Shown: positions 35,314-45,840, counted from the stretch's first letter. The stretch is DNA of 64,000 bases from Lachnospiraceae bacterium (GCA_024403235.1 JAKSSF010000006.1:28383-92382), one strand, 5' to 3'. Translations and numbers: made by a program. The notes: generated by a model from the letters alone, not told the origin.

Positions 35314-37368
35314 ATGAATTTTCAAACAGAATTAGTGGCATTAAAAGGAATCGGTCAAAAAACAAATGATGTATTACAAAAACTGGGATTAATTACGGTT
35401 AGGGATTTGCTTTTTTATTTTCCAAGAACCTATGAAAAGTACGATACGCCAATGCCGGTTCGTGAACTAAGTGACGGCATACTGATTACCAGTAGGATGA
35501 AGGTTCCCTATCAAAATTTTCAATTGCAAAAAGCAGGAAGATTTACGATTTTGCGGGTATTTTTACAATCGGAAGATCAAACCATAGAAGCTTTATTTTT
35601 TAATTCGCCTTTCTTGAAAAATGTTTTAAAGCCCGGTGCGGAGTATATATTTCGTGGAAAGATAGAAAATAGGCGGAATCGATTGGTTTTGGTTCATCCG
35701 AAATTCTATAAGTCGGAGGAATATGAACAGTTAACCAAAAACCTGCAGCCTATTTATAAATTGACAAAAGGATTGACGGGTAAAACCATTCAAAAGGCAG
35801 TTAAGCAGATACTATCCCAGGATTTTTTTGAAGCAGAGTTTTTCCCCGAAGAATGGATTGTAAAATATGAGTTAATGGATCGAAAAGAAGCATTTTTACA
35901 GATTCATTATCCAACCACAGAGGAAGCGCTGTTATCTGCCAGGAAACGATTTGTTTTTGAAGAATTTCTTGCTTTTTGTATTGCAGTAAAAAAAGAAAAG
36001 AATGAGACCTATCAGTTGCCATTTGAAAATCCTATGATTGGGGTGGCGGACACGAATTATTTTTTGGAACGGCTTCCTTACCAGCTTACCAATGCTCAAA
36101 AGAAGGTGTGGGCTGTTTTGGAGGAGGAGTTACAAAAAGGCTATGCTATGAACCGATTGATTCAGGGAGATGTGGGAAGTGGTAAAACCATTCTTGCTTT
36201 TTTAGCCATGTTGTTTTGTGCCGCAAATGGCAGACAAGCAGCGTTAATGGCACCCACTGAGGTTTTGGCAGAACAGCATTATGAGACCATCTGTGGCTTT
36301 CAAAAAAAATATCAATTACCCATTCGTCCCATTCTTTTAACCGGCTCCTTAAAGGCAAATGAAAAAAGACTGGTGCAAGAGCAAATTAAAACTGGGGAAG
36401 CCAACCTGGTAATTGGAACCCATGCCTTAATCCAAGATAAAGTAGAATATCAAGATTTGGCCTTGGTAGTGACAGATGAACAACATCGTTTTGGAGTACG
36501 TCAGAGAACTACCTTAGGAGAAAAGGGCTTGAACCCACATGTTTTGGTTATGAGTGCAACCCCGATTCCCAGAACTCTTGCGATTATCTTGTTTGGAGAT
36601 TTTCATGTTTCTATTTTGGATGAAATGCCTATTGGCAGACTTCCCATTAAAAATGCAGTAGTAGGAACTTCTTATAGACCTACTGCCTATCGTTTCTTCC
36701 AAAAAGAAATTGATCAAGGACATCAAATCTATGTGATATGTCCCATGGTAGAAGAAGGGGAAAATGATCAGTTGGAAAATGTCATTTCCTATACTGAAAA
36801 ATTAAAAGAATATTTTCCGGAAAAGGTGCAAATTGCCTACCTGCATGGGAAAATGAAGGGGGCCCAGAAAAATCAGATTATGGAGGCCTTTAGCGCAGGC
36901 AATATAGATATTTTAGTATCTACTACAGTGATTGAAGTAGGGATTAATGTGCCAAATGCCACTGTTATGATGGTAGAAAATGCAGAACGCTTTGGGCTAG
37001 CTCAATTACATCAGTTAAGAGGAAGAGTAGGCAGAGGCAAGGATCAATCCTATTGTATCTTTATCAATACCAATGGCAATGAGAAAACAAATAAAAGGTT
37101 GGAATTGTTAAAACAATCCAATGACGGCTTCTTTTTGGCAAATGAAGATTTGAAGCTTCGTGGCCCAGGTGATATTTTTGGGATGGTACAAAGCGGAGAA
37201 CTGCAATTCCAAATTGGAGATATCTACAATGATGGAGATATTTTACAAAATACTGCGGTACTTGCTGATCAAGTTATAGAAGAAGAAAAAGACAACTTAG
37301 AAGAGAAAAACTGGTATCAATCACTTTCCCGGAATTATGCAAAATTAGTTGACTTTAGGTCTATTTAA
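35314..37368 (+). CDS. recG: ATP-dependent DNA helicase RecG
   Basis: A 684-residue superfamily 2 helicase that reverses forks and rescues stalled replication. The N-terminal wedge/OB domain precedes Walker A GDVGSGKTI (about residues 288-296), DEQHRFG (about 392-398), and SATPIPRTLA (about 414). The C-terminal helicase core ends with QLHQLRGRVGRG. The start has GGGAGTG. Confidence 0.96.
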   Translation: MNFQTELVALKGIGQKTNDVLQKLGLITVRDLLFYFPRTYEKYDTPMPVRELSDGILITSRMKVPYQNFQLQKAGRFTILRVFLQSEDQTIEALFFNSPFLKNVLKPGAEYIFRGKIENRRNRLVLVHPKFYKSEEYEQLTKNLQPIYKLTKGLTGKTIQKAVKQILSQDFFEAEFFPEEWIVKYELMDRKEAFLQIHYPTTEEALLSARKRFVFEEFLAFCIAVKKEKNETYQLPFENPMIGVADTNYFLERLPYQLTNAQKKVWAVLEEELQKGYAMNRLIQGDVGSGKTILAFLAMLFCAANGRQAALMAPTEVLAEQHYETICGFQKKYQLPIRPILLTGSLKANEKRLVQEQIKTGEANLVIGTHALIQDKVEYQDLALVVTDEQHRFGVRQRTTLGEKGLNPHVLVMSATPIPRTLAIILFGDFHVSILDEMPIGRLPIKNAVVGTSYRPTAYRFFQKEIDQGHQIYVICPMVEEGENDQLENVISYTEKLKEYFPEKVQIAYLHGKMKGAQKNQIMEAFSAGNIDILVSTTVIEVGINVPNATVMMVENAERFGLAQLHQLRGRVGRGKDQSYCIFINTNGNEKTNKRLELLKQSNDGFFLANEDLKLRGPGDIFGMVQSGELQFQIGDIYNDGDILQNTAVLADQVIEEEKDNLEEKNWYQSLSRNYAKLVDFRSI

Positions 37369-37400
37369 AAGTAATATTAAAAGGGTGTATTTTGTGTTTC

Positions 37401-37429
37401 TTGAAACAATCATTCACAATATATAGTAA
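37401..37429 (+). promoter_or_regulatory. Probable promoter of the DegV gene
   Basis: TTGAAA, a 17-base spacer and TAGTAA lie about 28 bases before the start codon. Confidence 0.45.
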
Positions 37430-37456
37430 TTTAGAGTAAAGATCAATGGAGAATTT

Positions 37457-38320
37457 ATGAGTAAGATTGCGATTGTAACAGACAGTAATAGCGGCATTAC
37501 CCAGTCCGAAGCAAAGGAATTAGGCATTTTTGTCTTGCCTATGCCTTTTGTTATGGATGGGGATACTTTTTATGAAGATATTACCCTGGACCAACCAACC
37601 TTTTATGAAAAATTAAAAAAGGGCTGTGATATATCTACTTCCCAGCCTTCGCCGGAAGCTGTAATGGAACTTTGGGATTCTATTCTTAAAGACTATGATG
37701 AGATTGTACATATTCCTATGAGCAGTGGATTAAGCGGTTCCTGTCAGACTGCAATGATGCTTGCAGAAGACTATGACGGCAAAGTGCAAGTAGTGAATAA
37801 TCAGCGTATTTCTGTCACCCAAAGGCAGTCTGCAATGGATGCAAAAGGCCTTGTGGCATCAGGGAAAAATGCGGCAGAAATCAAAGAAATTTTAACAGAA
37901 GATAAATTTAATTCCAGTATTTATATTATGTTAGATACATTATTGTATTTGAAAAAAGGTGGTAGAATTACGCCTGCTGCGGCCGCCTTAGGTACTATGC
38001 TTCGGTTAAAGCCGGTACTCCAGATACAAGGAGAAAAGTTGGATGCTTTTGCAAAGGCTCGTACCACTTCTCAAGGGAAGAATCTGATGATTAATGCGAT
38101 TCGAAATGATATTGCCAATCGTTTTGGTGGGGAAGAAGCGGGTAATTTTACTTTGTTTATTGCCCATTCAGAGAACCTAGAGGCGGCAAAAGCGTTACGA
38201 CAGGAATTATTAGAAATTTTCCCCAAACAGGAGATTTTAATTAATCCCCTGTCTTTGAGTGTTGCCTGTCATATCGGGCCTGGAGCTTTAGCAATCGCAG
38301 TAACACAAAACTTAAAGTGA
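37457..38320 (+). CDS. DegV family protein (FakB-like fatty acid carrier)
   Basis: A 287-residue DegV protein. The N-terminus is IAIVTDSNSGITQSEAKELG, and the lipid-binding site signatures TSQPSPEAVMELW (about residues 60-72), MSSGLSGSCQTAMMLA and the HIGPGALAIAV C-terminus are present. DegV/FakB proteins hold a fatty acid for phosphorylation by FakA, whose gene is nearby. ATGGAGA precedes the start. Confidence 0.92.
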   Translation: MSKIAIVTDSNSGITQSEAKELGIFVLPMPFVMDGDTFYEDITLDQPTFYEKLKKGCDISTSQPSPEAVMELWDSILKDYDEIVHIPMSSGLSGSCQTAMMLAEDYDGKVQVVNNQRISVTQRQSAMDAKGLVASGKNAAEIKEILTEDKFNSSIYIMLDTLLYLKKGGRITPAAAALGTMLRLKPVLQIQGEKLDAFAKARTTSQGKNLMINAIRNDIANRFGGEEAGNFTLFIAHSENLEAAKALRQELLEIFPKQEILINPLSLSVACHIGPGALAIAVTQNLK

Positions 38321-38330
38321 TTTTCGAAAA

Positions 38331-38369
38331 GGCTGGTAGTGCCAAGACAAGACACACCAGCCAATTTTT
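38331..38369 (+). terminator. Probable terminator after the DegV gene
   Basis: GGCTGGT and ACCAGCC form a stem, extendable with AGTG/CAC around a long loop, followed by AATTTTT. It lies 31 bases before the next start codon; it could attenuate readthrough. Confidence 0.55.
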
Positions 38370-38399
38370 AGTTCTCAAGGTATTACTAGGGAGGAAGAG

Positions 38400-40340
38400 A
38401 TGGATACAAAGAAATTAAATGCAGCCGAATCGGACTATGGTGCATCCAATATTACGGTCCTGGAGGGACTGGAAGCGGTTAGAAGAAGACCTGGTATGTA
38501 TATTGGCAGTGTATCTACAAAGGGCTTAAATCACTTGATTTATGAAATCGTAGATAACTCTGTGGATGAACATTTGGCGGGATATTGTTCCAAAATATAT
38601 GTGACACTGGAAGAGGATGGCTCAGCTACAGTATCCGATAATGGTCGTGGTATTCCGGTGGAAATGCATGAAAAAGGAATCAGTGCGGAACGATTGGTAT
38701 TTACGACTTTGCATGCGGGCGGTAAATTCGATGACAGTGCCTATAAAACCTCCGGTGGTTTACACGGTGTGGGTTCTTCTGTTGTAAATGCCCTTTCTAA
38801 TAGATTGACTGTTAGGGTCAAGAAAAATGGATGCATCTATGAGGATTCTTATGAAAAGGGAATTCCTACTTTAGACTTAGTAGATGGATTATTACCGGTT
38901 GTAGGTAAAACCAGAGAGACCGGAACTACCATTAACTTTTTGCCGGATGATACTATTTTTGATAAAACCAGATTTAAGGAAGAGGAAGTCAAGAATCGTT
39001 TACATGAAACTGCTTACTTGAATCCGGAATTAACCATAATTTATGAAGATAAAAGAGTAAATTCTGAAGAATATATTGAGTTTCACGAGCCGGACGGTCT
39101 GGTTGGCTATATTCAGGATATGAATGCCAGCAGAGAAACTATTCATGATGTAATCTATTTTAAGGGGGAAAGCGAAGGCATTTCTGTAGAAGTGGCTTTC
39201 CAGTACATTAATGAATTCCATGAAACTGTGATGGGCTTTTGTAATAATATTTATAATGCTGAGGGTGGTACCCATATTACCGGCTTTAAGACCATGTTTA
39301 CCACTGTCATTAACAACTATGCCAGAGGCTTAAACATCTTAAAGGATAAGGATCCGAACTTTACCGGTACGGATGTTCGTAACGGTATGACAGCGGTAGT
39401 TTCTGTAAAACATCCCGATCCTCGTTTTGAAGGTCAGACCAAAACCAAACTGGATAACCAGGATGCAGCAAAAATTGTAAGCAAGGTAACAGGAGAAGAA
39501 ATTGTCCGTTACTTTGATCGTAATTTAGAAACCTTAAAATCTGTTATATCTTGTGCAGAAAAGGCAGCAAAGATTCGTAAGTCAGAAGAAAAAGCAAAAA
39601 CCAATATGCTATCTAAACCCAAATTTTCCTTTGATTCCAATGGAAAGTTGGCAAACTGTGAATCCAAAGATGCCAAGAAATGTGAAATCTTTATTGTAGA
39701 AGGGGATTCTGCAGGTGGTAGTGCAAAAACTGCCAGAAATCGTGCTTTTCAGGCGATTTTACCTATTCGCGGTAAAATTTTAAATGTGGAAAAGGCCAGT
39801 ATTGATAAAATTCTTGCCAATGCAGAAATCAAGACCATGATCAATGCTTTTGGCTGCGGTTTTTCAGAAGGCTATGGAAATGACTTTGATATTTCCAAAC
39901 TTCGGTATGACAAGATTATTATTATGGCCGATGCGGATGTGGACGGTGCCCATATTTCTACCCTGCTTTTAACTTTGTTTTATCGGTTTATGCCGGAGCT
40001 TATTTTTGAAGGACATGTGTATATAGCTATGCCGCCTTTATATAAAGCTATGCCTGCAAAAGGCAAAGAAGAATACTTGTACGATGATAAGGCTTTGGAA
40101 AAATATCGTAAAACACATAAAGGTAGTTTTACCTTACAGCGGTATAAAGGCTTGGGAGAAATGGACGCAGAACAGCTTTGGGAAACTACTTTAAATCCGG
40201 AAACCAGAAAAATGAAACTGGTAGAGATTGAGGATGCCAGATATGCTTCCCGTGTGACAGAAATGCTGATGGGTAGTGAGGTGCCTCCTAGAAAAGCGTT
40301 TATTTATGAACATGCTACGGATGCGGAACTTGATGTTTAA
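38400..40340 (+). CDS. parE: Type II topoisomerase ATPase subunit, ParE/GyrB type
   Basis: A 646-residue subunit with GHKL ATPase (VDNSVDEHLAGYC, DNGRGIPVE, and GLHGVGSSVVNALS), transducer and Toprim domains (EGDSAGGSAK, near residue 435; DADVDGAHI, near 505). It lacks the long GyrB-specific insertion of proteobacteria. GAGGAAGAG precedes the ATG. Because its partner downstream lacks a GyrA box, the pair is probably topoisomerase IV, which unlinks daughter chromosomes; gyrase remains possible. Confidence 0.85.
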   Translation: MDTKKLNAAESDYGASNITVLEGLEAVRRRPGMYIGSVSTKGLNHLIYEIVDNSVDEHLAGYCSKIYVTLEEDGSATVSDNGRGIPVEMHEKGISAERLVFTTLHAGGKFDDSAYKTSGGLHGVGSSVVNALSNRLTVRVKKNGCIYEDSYEKGIPTLDLVDGLLPVVGKTRETGTTINFLPDDTIFDKTRFKEEEVKNRLHETAYLNPELTIIYEDKRVNSEEYIEFHEPDGLVGYIQDMNASRETIHDVIYFKGESEGISVEVAFQYINEFHETVMGFCNNIYNAEGGTHITGFKTMFTTVINNYARGLNILKDKDPNFTGTDVRNGMTAVVSVKHPDPRFEGQTKTKLDNQDAAKIVSKVTGEEIVRYFDRNLETLKSVISCAEKAAKIRKSEEKAKTNMLSKPKFSFDSNGKLANCESKDAKKCEIFIVEGDSAGGSAKTARNRAFQAILPIRGKILNVEKASIDKILANAEIKTMINAFGCGFSEGYGNDFDISKLRYDKIIIMADADVDGAHISTLLLTLFYRFMPELIFEGHVYIAMPPLYKAMPAKGKEEYLYDDKALEKYRKTHKGSFTLQRYKGLGEMDAEQLWETTLNPETRKMKLVEIEDARYASRVTEMLMGSEVPPRKAFIYEHATDAELDV

Positions 40341-40344
40341 AAAG

Positions 40345-40480
40345 TAACTGTTCAGAGTATCACGAAAATGTTTACATTTTCGTGCTTTGGTGTACACCAA
40401 AGAATTTCGTATAAAATCTATCCGTTCAAGTTAACTTAACAGTTAGATTTTATACGAAATTCTTATACTCTGAACAGTTA
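40345..40480. repeat. Nested palindrome forming a four-way junction between the topoisomerase genes
   Basis: All arms match perfectly. Outer stem, 16 bp: TAACTGTTCAGAGTAT (40345-40360) with 40465-40480. Inside are three adjacent hairpins. The first has arms CACGAAAATG (40361-40370) and 40375-40384 with a TTTA loop. The second is the 18-bp palindrome CTTTGGTGTACACCAAAG (40385-40402). The third has arms AATTTCGTATAAAATCTA (40403-40420) and 40444-40461 around a 23-base loop containing AAGTTAACTT. No base is left between the stems except three at 40462-40464. It lacks a terminal T run, and no target-site duplication or ORF is visible. It starts 4 bases after the parE stop and ends 38 bases before the parC start. 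Confidence 0.9.
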
Positions 40481-40518
40481 TTGCAAAATTTTCATTTCAC
40501 AAGAAAGGATTTCCCTTC

Positions 40519-42756
40519 ATGGAAGAACAAATTATTAAAACCGAGTATTCGGAATTAATGCAAAAAGCTTATATTGATTATGCCATGAGCGTTATTGTGG
40601 CAAGAGCCTTACCGGATGTGAGAGATGGCTTAAAACCGGTACAACGACGGGTATTGTATGATATGCATGAACTGGGGATTAAATATGATAAACCCTATCG
40701 TAAATCAGCTCGTATCGTTGGAGATACCATGGGTAAATATCATCCCCACGGAGATTCCTCCATTTATGAATCTCTGGTTGTGATGACCCAGGAATTTAAA
40801 AAAGGACTTCCTTTGGTAGACGGTCATGGTAACTTTGGCAATATTGAAGGGGATGGGGCTGCTGCTATGCGTTATACAGAAGCCCGTTTGGAAAAGGTTA
40901 CCCAGGATGGCTTACTGGCAGATCTGGACAAGGATGTTGTGGATTTTCTTCCTAACTTTGATGAAACAGAAAAGGAACCTTCCGTTCTTCCTGCAAAATT
41001 TCCCAATCTTTTGGTAAATGGTTCGGAGGGTATTGCGGTCGGTATGGCAACCAGTATTCCCCCACATAACCTGGGAGAGGTAATTGATGCTACCAAGGCT
41101 TATATTCAGGATGAGGCTATTACCACCAGAGAATTAATGCGTTATGTAAAAGGTCCTGATTTCCCTACTGGTGGCATTGTAACCAACAAAGATGAATTGT
41201 TAGAAATCTACGAAACCGGTGCAGGTAAAATCAAGGTTCGTGGAAAAGTGGATGTGGAAAAAGCAAAGGGTGGCAAAACCAATGTGGTAATCTCCGAAAT
41301 CCCATATCCTATGATTGGTGCCAATATCACAAAATTTTTACAGGATGTAGCATCTCTTTCTGAGTCCAAAAAAACCACGGATATTGTAGATATTTCCAAC
41401 CAATCTTCCAAAGAAGGCATTCGAATAGTAATCGAACTTCGTAAAGATGCAGATGTAGATAATTTTATTAACATGCTGTATAAGAAAACCCGTTTGGAGG
41501 ATACCTTTGGGGTAAATATGCTTGCCATTTGTAATGGAAAACCGGAAACCATGGGTATCAAACGGATTATTCAGGAAAATGTAACATTTCAGTTTGAAGT
41601 AGCCAAACGAAAATATACCAATCTTTTGGAAAAAGAAATGGACAGAAGAGAGGTACAGGAAGGCTTAATTAAGGCTTGTAATGTTATTGATTTGGTGATT
41701 GAAATTCTCCGTGGCAGTAAAGATCGTGCTATGGCAAAGAAGTGCCTGATTGAAGGGGAAACGAAAGGAATTAAATTTAAAACCAAGGAAAGTTCTATTA
41801 TGGCGGCACAGCTTCAGTTTACGGAAAAACAGGCTAATGCTATTTTAGAAATGCGTTTGTATAAATTAATCGGTCTAGAATTGGATGCCCTGATTAAAGA
41901 GCATGAGGAAACGGTAGCCAACATTTATCGGTATGAAGATATCTTGTCCAGAAGAGATTCTATGGCGCAGGTATTGATTAACGAATTAAATGCCATGAAA
42001 AAGGAGTTTGCTCGCCCCAGAAGGACCGTCATTGATAATTGCGAAGAAGCTGTTTTTGAAGAAAAGAAAATGGAAGAGATGGATCTGTATGTATTGATGG
42101 ATCGTTTCGGTTATATTCGTTCCATAGATACAGCCACCTTTGAAAGAAATAAAGAAACAGTTCTGGCAGAAAATTCATATGTTGTATTCTGTAAAAACAC
42201 CGGAAAGGTATGTTTATTTACCAATGCAGGTCAGATGCATACCATTAAAGTTAATGATTTGCCTTTAGGAAAGCTTCGAGATAAAGGGGTTCCTGTAGAC
42301 AATATCAGTAATTATTCCTCACAAAAAGAGAGAATTATATTGCTTACCGGGCAAAGTGAGATGAATCTCTATCGACTTGTTTTTGTTACCAAACAGGCCA
42401 TGATAAAAGTAGTAGATGGCGGTGAATTTGATGTAGCCAAACGAACCGTTGCAGCTACTAAACTTTCAGAAAACGATGAAGTCATAAACGTTTTTGTTTG
42501 GAAAGAAAAAAGTCAAGTAGTTCTTGCTACAAAAGATGGCTATTTCTTGAAATTTGATATGCAAGAAATTCCTACTATGAAGAAAGCTGCTGTAGGTGCC
42601 AGAGCCATGAAACTTTCTGTGGGGGATGAAGTGGATTCTGTACACTATACAGACAAAACCAGTACGGAAAGCTTTGTATATCAGGATAAGGAAATTTTAT
42701 TCTCCCAATTAAAATTGGCAAAGCGTGATGGAAAAGGTACCAAGCTTCGGTTATAG
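40519..42756 (+). CDS. parC: Type II topoisomerase DNA-cleaving subunit, ParC/GyrA type
   Basis: A 745-residue subunit. The quinolone-resistance region is [16 protein letters not shown] (about 74-89), and the catalytic Tyr is in [10 protein letters not shown] (Tyr119). A tower and coiled coil follow, then a C-terminal beta-pinwheel (about 510-740). The GyrA-box QRRGGKG is absent from the pinwheel, which favours topoisomerase IV over gyrase. AGAAAGGA precedes the ATG. The 178-base gap to parE is occupied mostly by the nested palindrome. Confidence 0.86.
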   Translation: MEEQIIKTEYSELMQKAYIDYAMSVIVARALPDVRDGLKPVQRRVLYDMHELGIKYDKPYRKSARIVGDTMGKYHPHGDSSIYESLVVMTQEFKKGLPLVDGHGNFGNIEGDGAAAMRYTEARLEKVTQDGLLADLDKDVVDFLPNFDETEKEPSVLPAKFPNLLVNGSEGIAVGMATSIPPHNLGEVIDATKAYIQDEAITTRELMRYVKGPDFPTGGIVTNKDELLEIYETGAGKIKVRGKVDVEKAKGGKTNVVISEIPYPMIGANITKFLQDVASLSESKKTTDIVDISNQSSKEGIRIVIELRKDADVDNFINMLYKKTRLEDTFGVNMLAICNGKPETMGIKRIIQENVTFQFEVAKRKYTNLLEKEMDRREVQEGLIKACNVIDLVIEILRGSKDRAMAKKCLIEGETKGIKFKTKESSIMAAQLQFTEKQANAILEMRLYKLIGLELDALIKEHEETVANIYRYEDILSRRDSMAQVLINELNAMKKEFARPRRTVIDNCEEAVFEEKKMEEMDLYVLMDRFGYIRSIDTATFERNKETVLAENSYVVFCKNTGKVCLFTNAGQMHTIKVNDLPLGKLRDKGVPVDNISNYSSQKERIILLTGQSEMNLYRLVFVTKQAMIKVVDGGEFDVAKRTVAATKLSENDEVINVFVWKEKSQVVLATKDGYFLKFDMQEIPTMKKAAVGARAMKLSVGDEVDSVHYTDKTSTESFVYQDKEILFSQLKLAKRDGKGTKLRL

Positions 42757-42777
42757 CAGAAAGGATTGAATAGATCT

Positions 42778-43341
42778 ATGAGAGTAATTGCGGGAATTGC
42801 CAAAAGCCTTCCCTTAAAAGCCCCTGATGGAATGGATACCAGACCTACCACAGATCGTATCAAGGAAACCTTATTTAATATCATAAATCAGGATCTTGCA
42901 GACTGTGTGTTTGTGGATTTTTTCAGTGGCAGTGGTGGCATAGGTATTGAAGCTTTGAGTAGAGGTGCAAAAAAGGTCTATTTTGTAGAACAAAATCGGA
43001 AAGCATTGGATTGCATTAAGGCAAACCTTTTATTTACAAAACTGATAGACAATAGTATTATTTTAGCAATGGACATATTGGCTGCAGTAGACAGAATTGC
43101 GGAAAAAGAGGTGGATATTATTTTTATGGATCCTCCTTATGCTTCCAATTTAGAAAATGGGTTGCTAAAACAATTGGCGAATGCTTCTTATGTGACCGAG
43201 AATACGCTTTTGATTGTGGAAGCCGATTGTAACAAATCTTTTGATTTTGTCAAAGAGTATGGTTTTTCCATTTTAAGAGAAAAAAACTATAAGACCAATA
43301 AACATGTCTTTTTAATGAAAAAACAAGATGAGGAACTGTAA
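42778..43341 (+). CDS. rsmD: 16S rRNA (guanine966-N2)-methyltransferase RsmD
   Basis: A 187-residue class I methyltransferase. It begins [10 protein letters not shown] and has the family [15 protein letters not shown] (about residues 22-36), a SAM loop [17 protein letters not shown] (about 52-68), and the catalytic DPPY motif (about 122). ATG at 42778 is preferred over an upstream TTG because the ribosome site would abut the latter. It is followed by coaD, a conserved order. Confidence 0.93.
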   Translation: MRVIAGIAKSLPLKAPDGMDTRPTTDRIKETLFNIINQDLADCVFVDFFSGSGGIGIEALSRGAKKVYFVEQNRKALDCIKANLLFTKLIDNSIILAMDILAAVDRIAEKEVDIIFMDPPYASNLENGLLKQLANASYVTENTLLIVEADCNKSFDFVKEYGFSILREKNYKTNKHVFLMKKQDEEL

Positions 43342-43343
43342 GA

Positions 43344-43850
43344 ATGCAAAGAGCAATATATCCGGGAAGCTTTGATCCAATGACCTTTGGTCATTTGGAT
43401 ATTATCGAAAGAGCAGCTTCCATTTTCGATGAATTAACTGTTAGTGTGTTAAATAATACAGCCAAGACACCGTTGTTTTCCGTAGAGGAACGTGTTAATA
43501 TATTGAAGGAAGCTACAGCCCATTTACCTAACGTAAAAGTGGAATCTTTTTCCGGGCTTTTGATTGATTATGCTAAGAAAAAAGATATTCATGTGGCTAT
43601 TCGTGGTTTGAGAGCGATTACGGACTTTGAGTATGAATTACAGATTGCCCAAACCAATAAGAAGTTATCCAGAGAAAGCTTAGATACCATATTTTTAACA
43701 ACCAGTTTGGAATATGCTTATTTAAGTTCTTCCAGTGTAAAAGAAATTGCTTATTTTGGCGGAGATATTTCTCAGTGTGTTCCAAAATTTGTTGCGGATA
43801 AAGTATATGAAAAATATGGGTTTCCCCAGAACGGAGTAGAGAATGAGTAG
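43344..43850 (+). CDS. coaD: Pantetheine-phosphate adenylyltransferase
   Basis: A 168-residue enzyme making dephospho-CoA, near the end of coenzyme A synthesis. The nucleotidyltransferase motif is [15 protein letters not shown] (residues 6-20), followed by [20 protein letters not shown] and [22 protein letters not shown] precedes the ATG. The 3' end overlaps the next gene by 8 bases. Confidence 0.96.
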   Translation: MQRAIYPGSFDPMTFGHLDIIERAASIFDELTVSVLNNTAKTPLFSVEERVNILKEATAHLPNVKVESFSGLLIDYAKKKDIHVAIRGLRAITDFEYELQIAQTNKKLSRESLDTIFLTTSLEYAYLSSSSVKEIAYFGGDISQCVPKFVADKVYEKYGFPQNGVENE

Positions 43851-44445
43851 TAGAAGAATTGAACAGATTATCGATGAAATTGAAGAATTTATTGACGGAT
43901 GTCGATTCAAACCTTTGTCTCAGACACATATTATTGTGGAGAAGGAACGTATCGATGATTTGCTACGAGAGTTGCGTTTGAAAGCTCCGGAAGAAATTAA
44001 GGAATATCAGAAGATTATCCGTAAAAAAGAAGAAATCTTAAATGATGCAAGAGCAAAAGCAGAAGCTATGCTACAGGAAACTGCACAGCACACAACTGCA
44101 TTGATAAATGAACATGAGATTATGCAACAGGCTTTTGCGCAGGCTAATGAAGTGGTTACTTTGGCAACTGCTCAGGCACAGGAGATTTTAGACAATGCCA
44201 CTATGGAAGCCAATGCTATGCGTGAAGCTGCAGTGGATTATACAGACGACTGTCTTGCTAATGTGGAAAATATTATTGGTAATGCCATTGAGGGAACTGC
44301 ATTTAGATATCAGGATATGATGAATCATTTAAATGAATGCTATGAGACAGTGAAAGAAAACCGTTCTGAACTTCGCCCCAGTGAGTTATTGGAAGGAACC
44401 AGTACTGGAAGTGGAGATAGCAGCATCAATTTAGATTTGATTTAA
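43843..44445 (+). CDS. Coiled-coil protein of unknown function
   Basis: A 200-residue, soluble, Glu/Ala-rich helical protein (about residues 10-170 predicted as coiled coil), somewhat like V-type ATPase E or DivIVA-related helical proteins but without their motifs. It begins [15 protein letters not shown] and ends in a Ser/Gly-rich tail. The start overlaps coaD by 8 bases (ATGAGTAG), so it is co-translated with it. Confidence 0.72.
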   Translation: MSSRRIEQIIDEIEEFIDGCRFKPLSQTHIIVEKERIDDLLRELRLKAPEEIKEYQKIIRKKEEILNDARAKAEAMLQETAQHTTALINEHEIMQQAFAQANEVVTLATAQAQEILDNATMEANAMREAAVDYTDDCLANVENIIGNAIEGTAFRYQDMMNHLNECYETVKENRSELRPSELLEGTSTGSGDSSINLDLI

Positions 44446-44464
44446 GAACTATATAAAGGTGAGC

Positions 44465-44502
44465 AAAGGCATTCTGGCGCTATTGCTGGAATGCCTTTTT
44501 TA
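44465..44502 (+). terminator. Rho-independent terminator after the coaD unit
   Basis: AAGGCATTC and GAATGCCTT form a 9-bp stem, ending in six T. The next gene begins 10 bases later. Confidence 0.85.
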
Positions 44503-44511
44503 GAATAGAAA

Positions 44512-45840
44512 ATGAAACAGTATTTCAAAACGAGATTTTGTAAAATGAATATTTTCGGATTTCTGTTTGGTTGTATCTTGCTTTTTTTTATGAAAACAGA
44601 TGCTTTGGCTTATACCATTGTATTGGACCCGGGACACGGTGGAGAAAATATGGGTGGTATGTATGAAGAATATGTGGAGCGGGAGCTTACCATGAAGGTA
44701 GCCCGTAGTATGAAGGCAGAGTTAGAGAAGTATGAAGATGTAACAGTTTATTTGACTCACACAGATATAGAAACGGATATGTCCTTGGAAGAACGAGTGG
44801 ATTATGCTGTTTCTAAAAATGCAGATTTTTTATTTTGTCTACATTTTAATTTATCCATCAGCCATATTTTGTTCGGATCCGAGGTATGGATAAGCTCCGA
44901 GCCTTCTATGTATGCCAAGGAATATCCTTTTGCATCTATACTTATGAATGAGTTTGTTCAGATGGGACTGCATGATCGTGGTATCAAAACCAGGTTAAAT
45001 GATAAGGGGATTGATTACTATGGTATTTTAAGGCATGCTACGGACAATAATCTTCCTTGTGCTTTGATTGAGCATTGCCACATGGATGAAGAACGGGATG
45101 CCCCCTTTATTGGTCTGGATGCCAAGTATGAAAAATTTGGGGTTGTTGATGCAACTGCTGTAGCCAAGTATTTAGGCCTTAAATCAAAAGAATTGAATAA
45201 AGACTACGACGGCTATGAATTACCCAAAATTGCAGTGCCTTTGAATCGGGTAAAACCGGATTACACAGAGCCGGATTATATTTCTATTGAAACAAAATCC
45301 TTAGATAAGGAGACGGGGAATTATGTATTTACACTTTCAGCGACAGAATATGATTCTGCACTTTGTTATTACAGTGTAAGCACAGATGGTGGAGAAACTT
45401 TTTCCAAATTATATCCTTTTCCGAAAGAAAAAGATACTATCGAAGTAGAACTTACTTTAGAAGGTGGAACTTTCCCACAAATCCTTTGTCGCGTTTATAA
45501 TAACTATGATTTATATGGCGAGAGTAATATGTTGGAATTGGAATCTGTTCCTACCAGAGAAGAAGAGGTTACTACTCAAACAGAGCAAAAAAAGGAAGAA
45601 GAACCGGATTTATCGGCCTATCAAATGATGGATTCTACTATCGCTAATAAACAAAATTCTAATCAAGATGAAGAATTGGGAATGGTATATTTTTTAGGAG
45701 TTGCTGCGGTAGTATTAGGCAGCTTACTTTTTACAGTACTGATTTGTGCTTCTGTGATAGAACGGGCAAACCGAAAACGCAAACGAAGAAGAAAGAGACA
45801 AAAACCTAAAGCGTATTGGGAAGAGGATAATTTCCTATGA
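44512..45840 (+). CDS. N-acetylmuramoyl-L-alanine amidase (Amidase_3) with membrane anchor
   Basis: A 442-residue exported, probably membrane-held peptidoglycan amidase. An N-terminal hydrophobic signal (about 14-33) precedes the catalytic domain TIVLDPGHGGENMGG, which holds the first Zn His; a second ligand Glu follows at YVERELTMKVA, and LHFN supplies another His. The catalytic Glu is in ALIEHCH. A Thr/Glu-rich linker, a C-terminal transmembrane segment (about 395-415) and a very basic tail (KRKRRRKRQK) follow. No clear ribosome site; an internal ATG (44545) is an alternative start. It overlaps the next gene by 4 bases. Confidence 0.88.
   Translation: MKQYFKTRFCKMNIFGFLFGCILLFFMKTDALAYTIVLDPGHGGENMGGMYEEYVERELTMKVARSMKAELEKYEDVTVYLTHTDIETDMSLEERVDYAVSKNADFLFCLHFNLSISHILFGSEVWISSEPSMYAKEYPFASILMNEFVQMGLHDRGIKTRLNDKGIDYYGILRHATDNNLPCALIEHCHMDEERDAPFIGLDAKYEKFGVVDATAVAKYLGLKSKELNKDYDGYELPKIAVPLNRVKPDYTEPDYISIETKSLDKETGNYVFTLSATEYDSALCYYSVSTDGGETFSKLYPFPKEKDTIEVELTLEGGTFPQILCRVYNNYDLYGESNMLELESVPTREEEVTTQTEQKKEEEPDLSAYQMMDSTIANKQNSNQDEELGMVYFLGVAAVVLGSLLFTVLICASVIERANRKRKRRRKRQKPKAYWEEDNFL

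Noticed and set aside
40345..40480. Terminator or insertion sequence between the topoisomerase genes
   Set aside because: There is no T run after the stem, no transposase and no visible target-site duplication. A MITE remains possible but is not shown.
38400..42756. Assignment of the type II pair as gyrase
   Set aside because: The GyrA-box is missing from the C-terminal pinwheel and dnaA-region neighbours are absent, so topoisomerase IV is preferred, without certainty.
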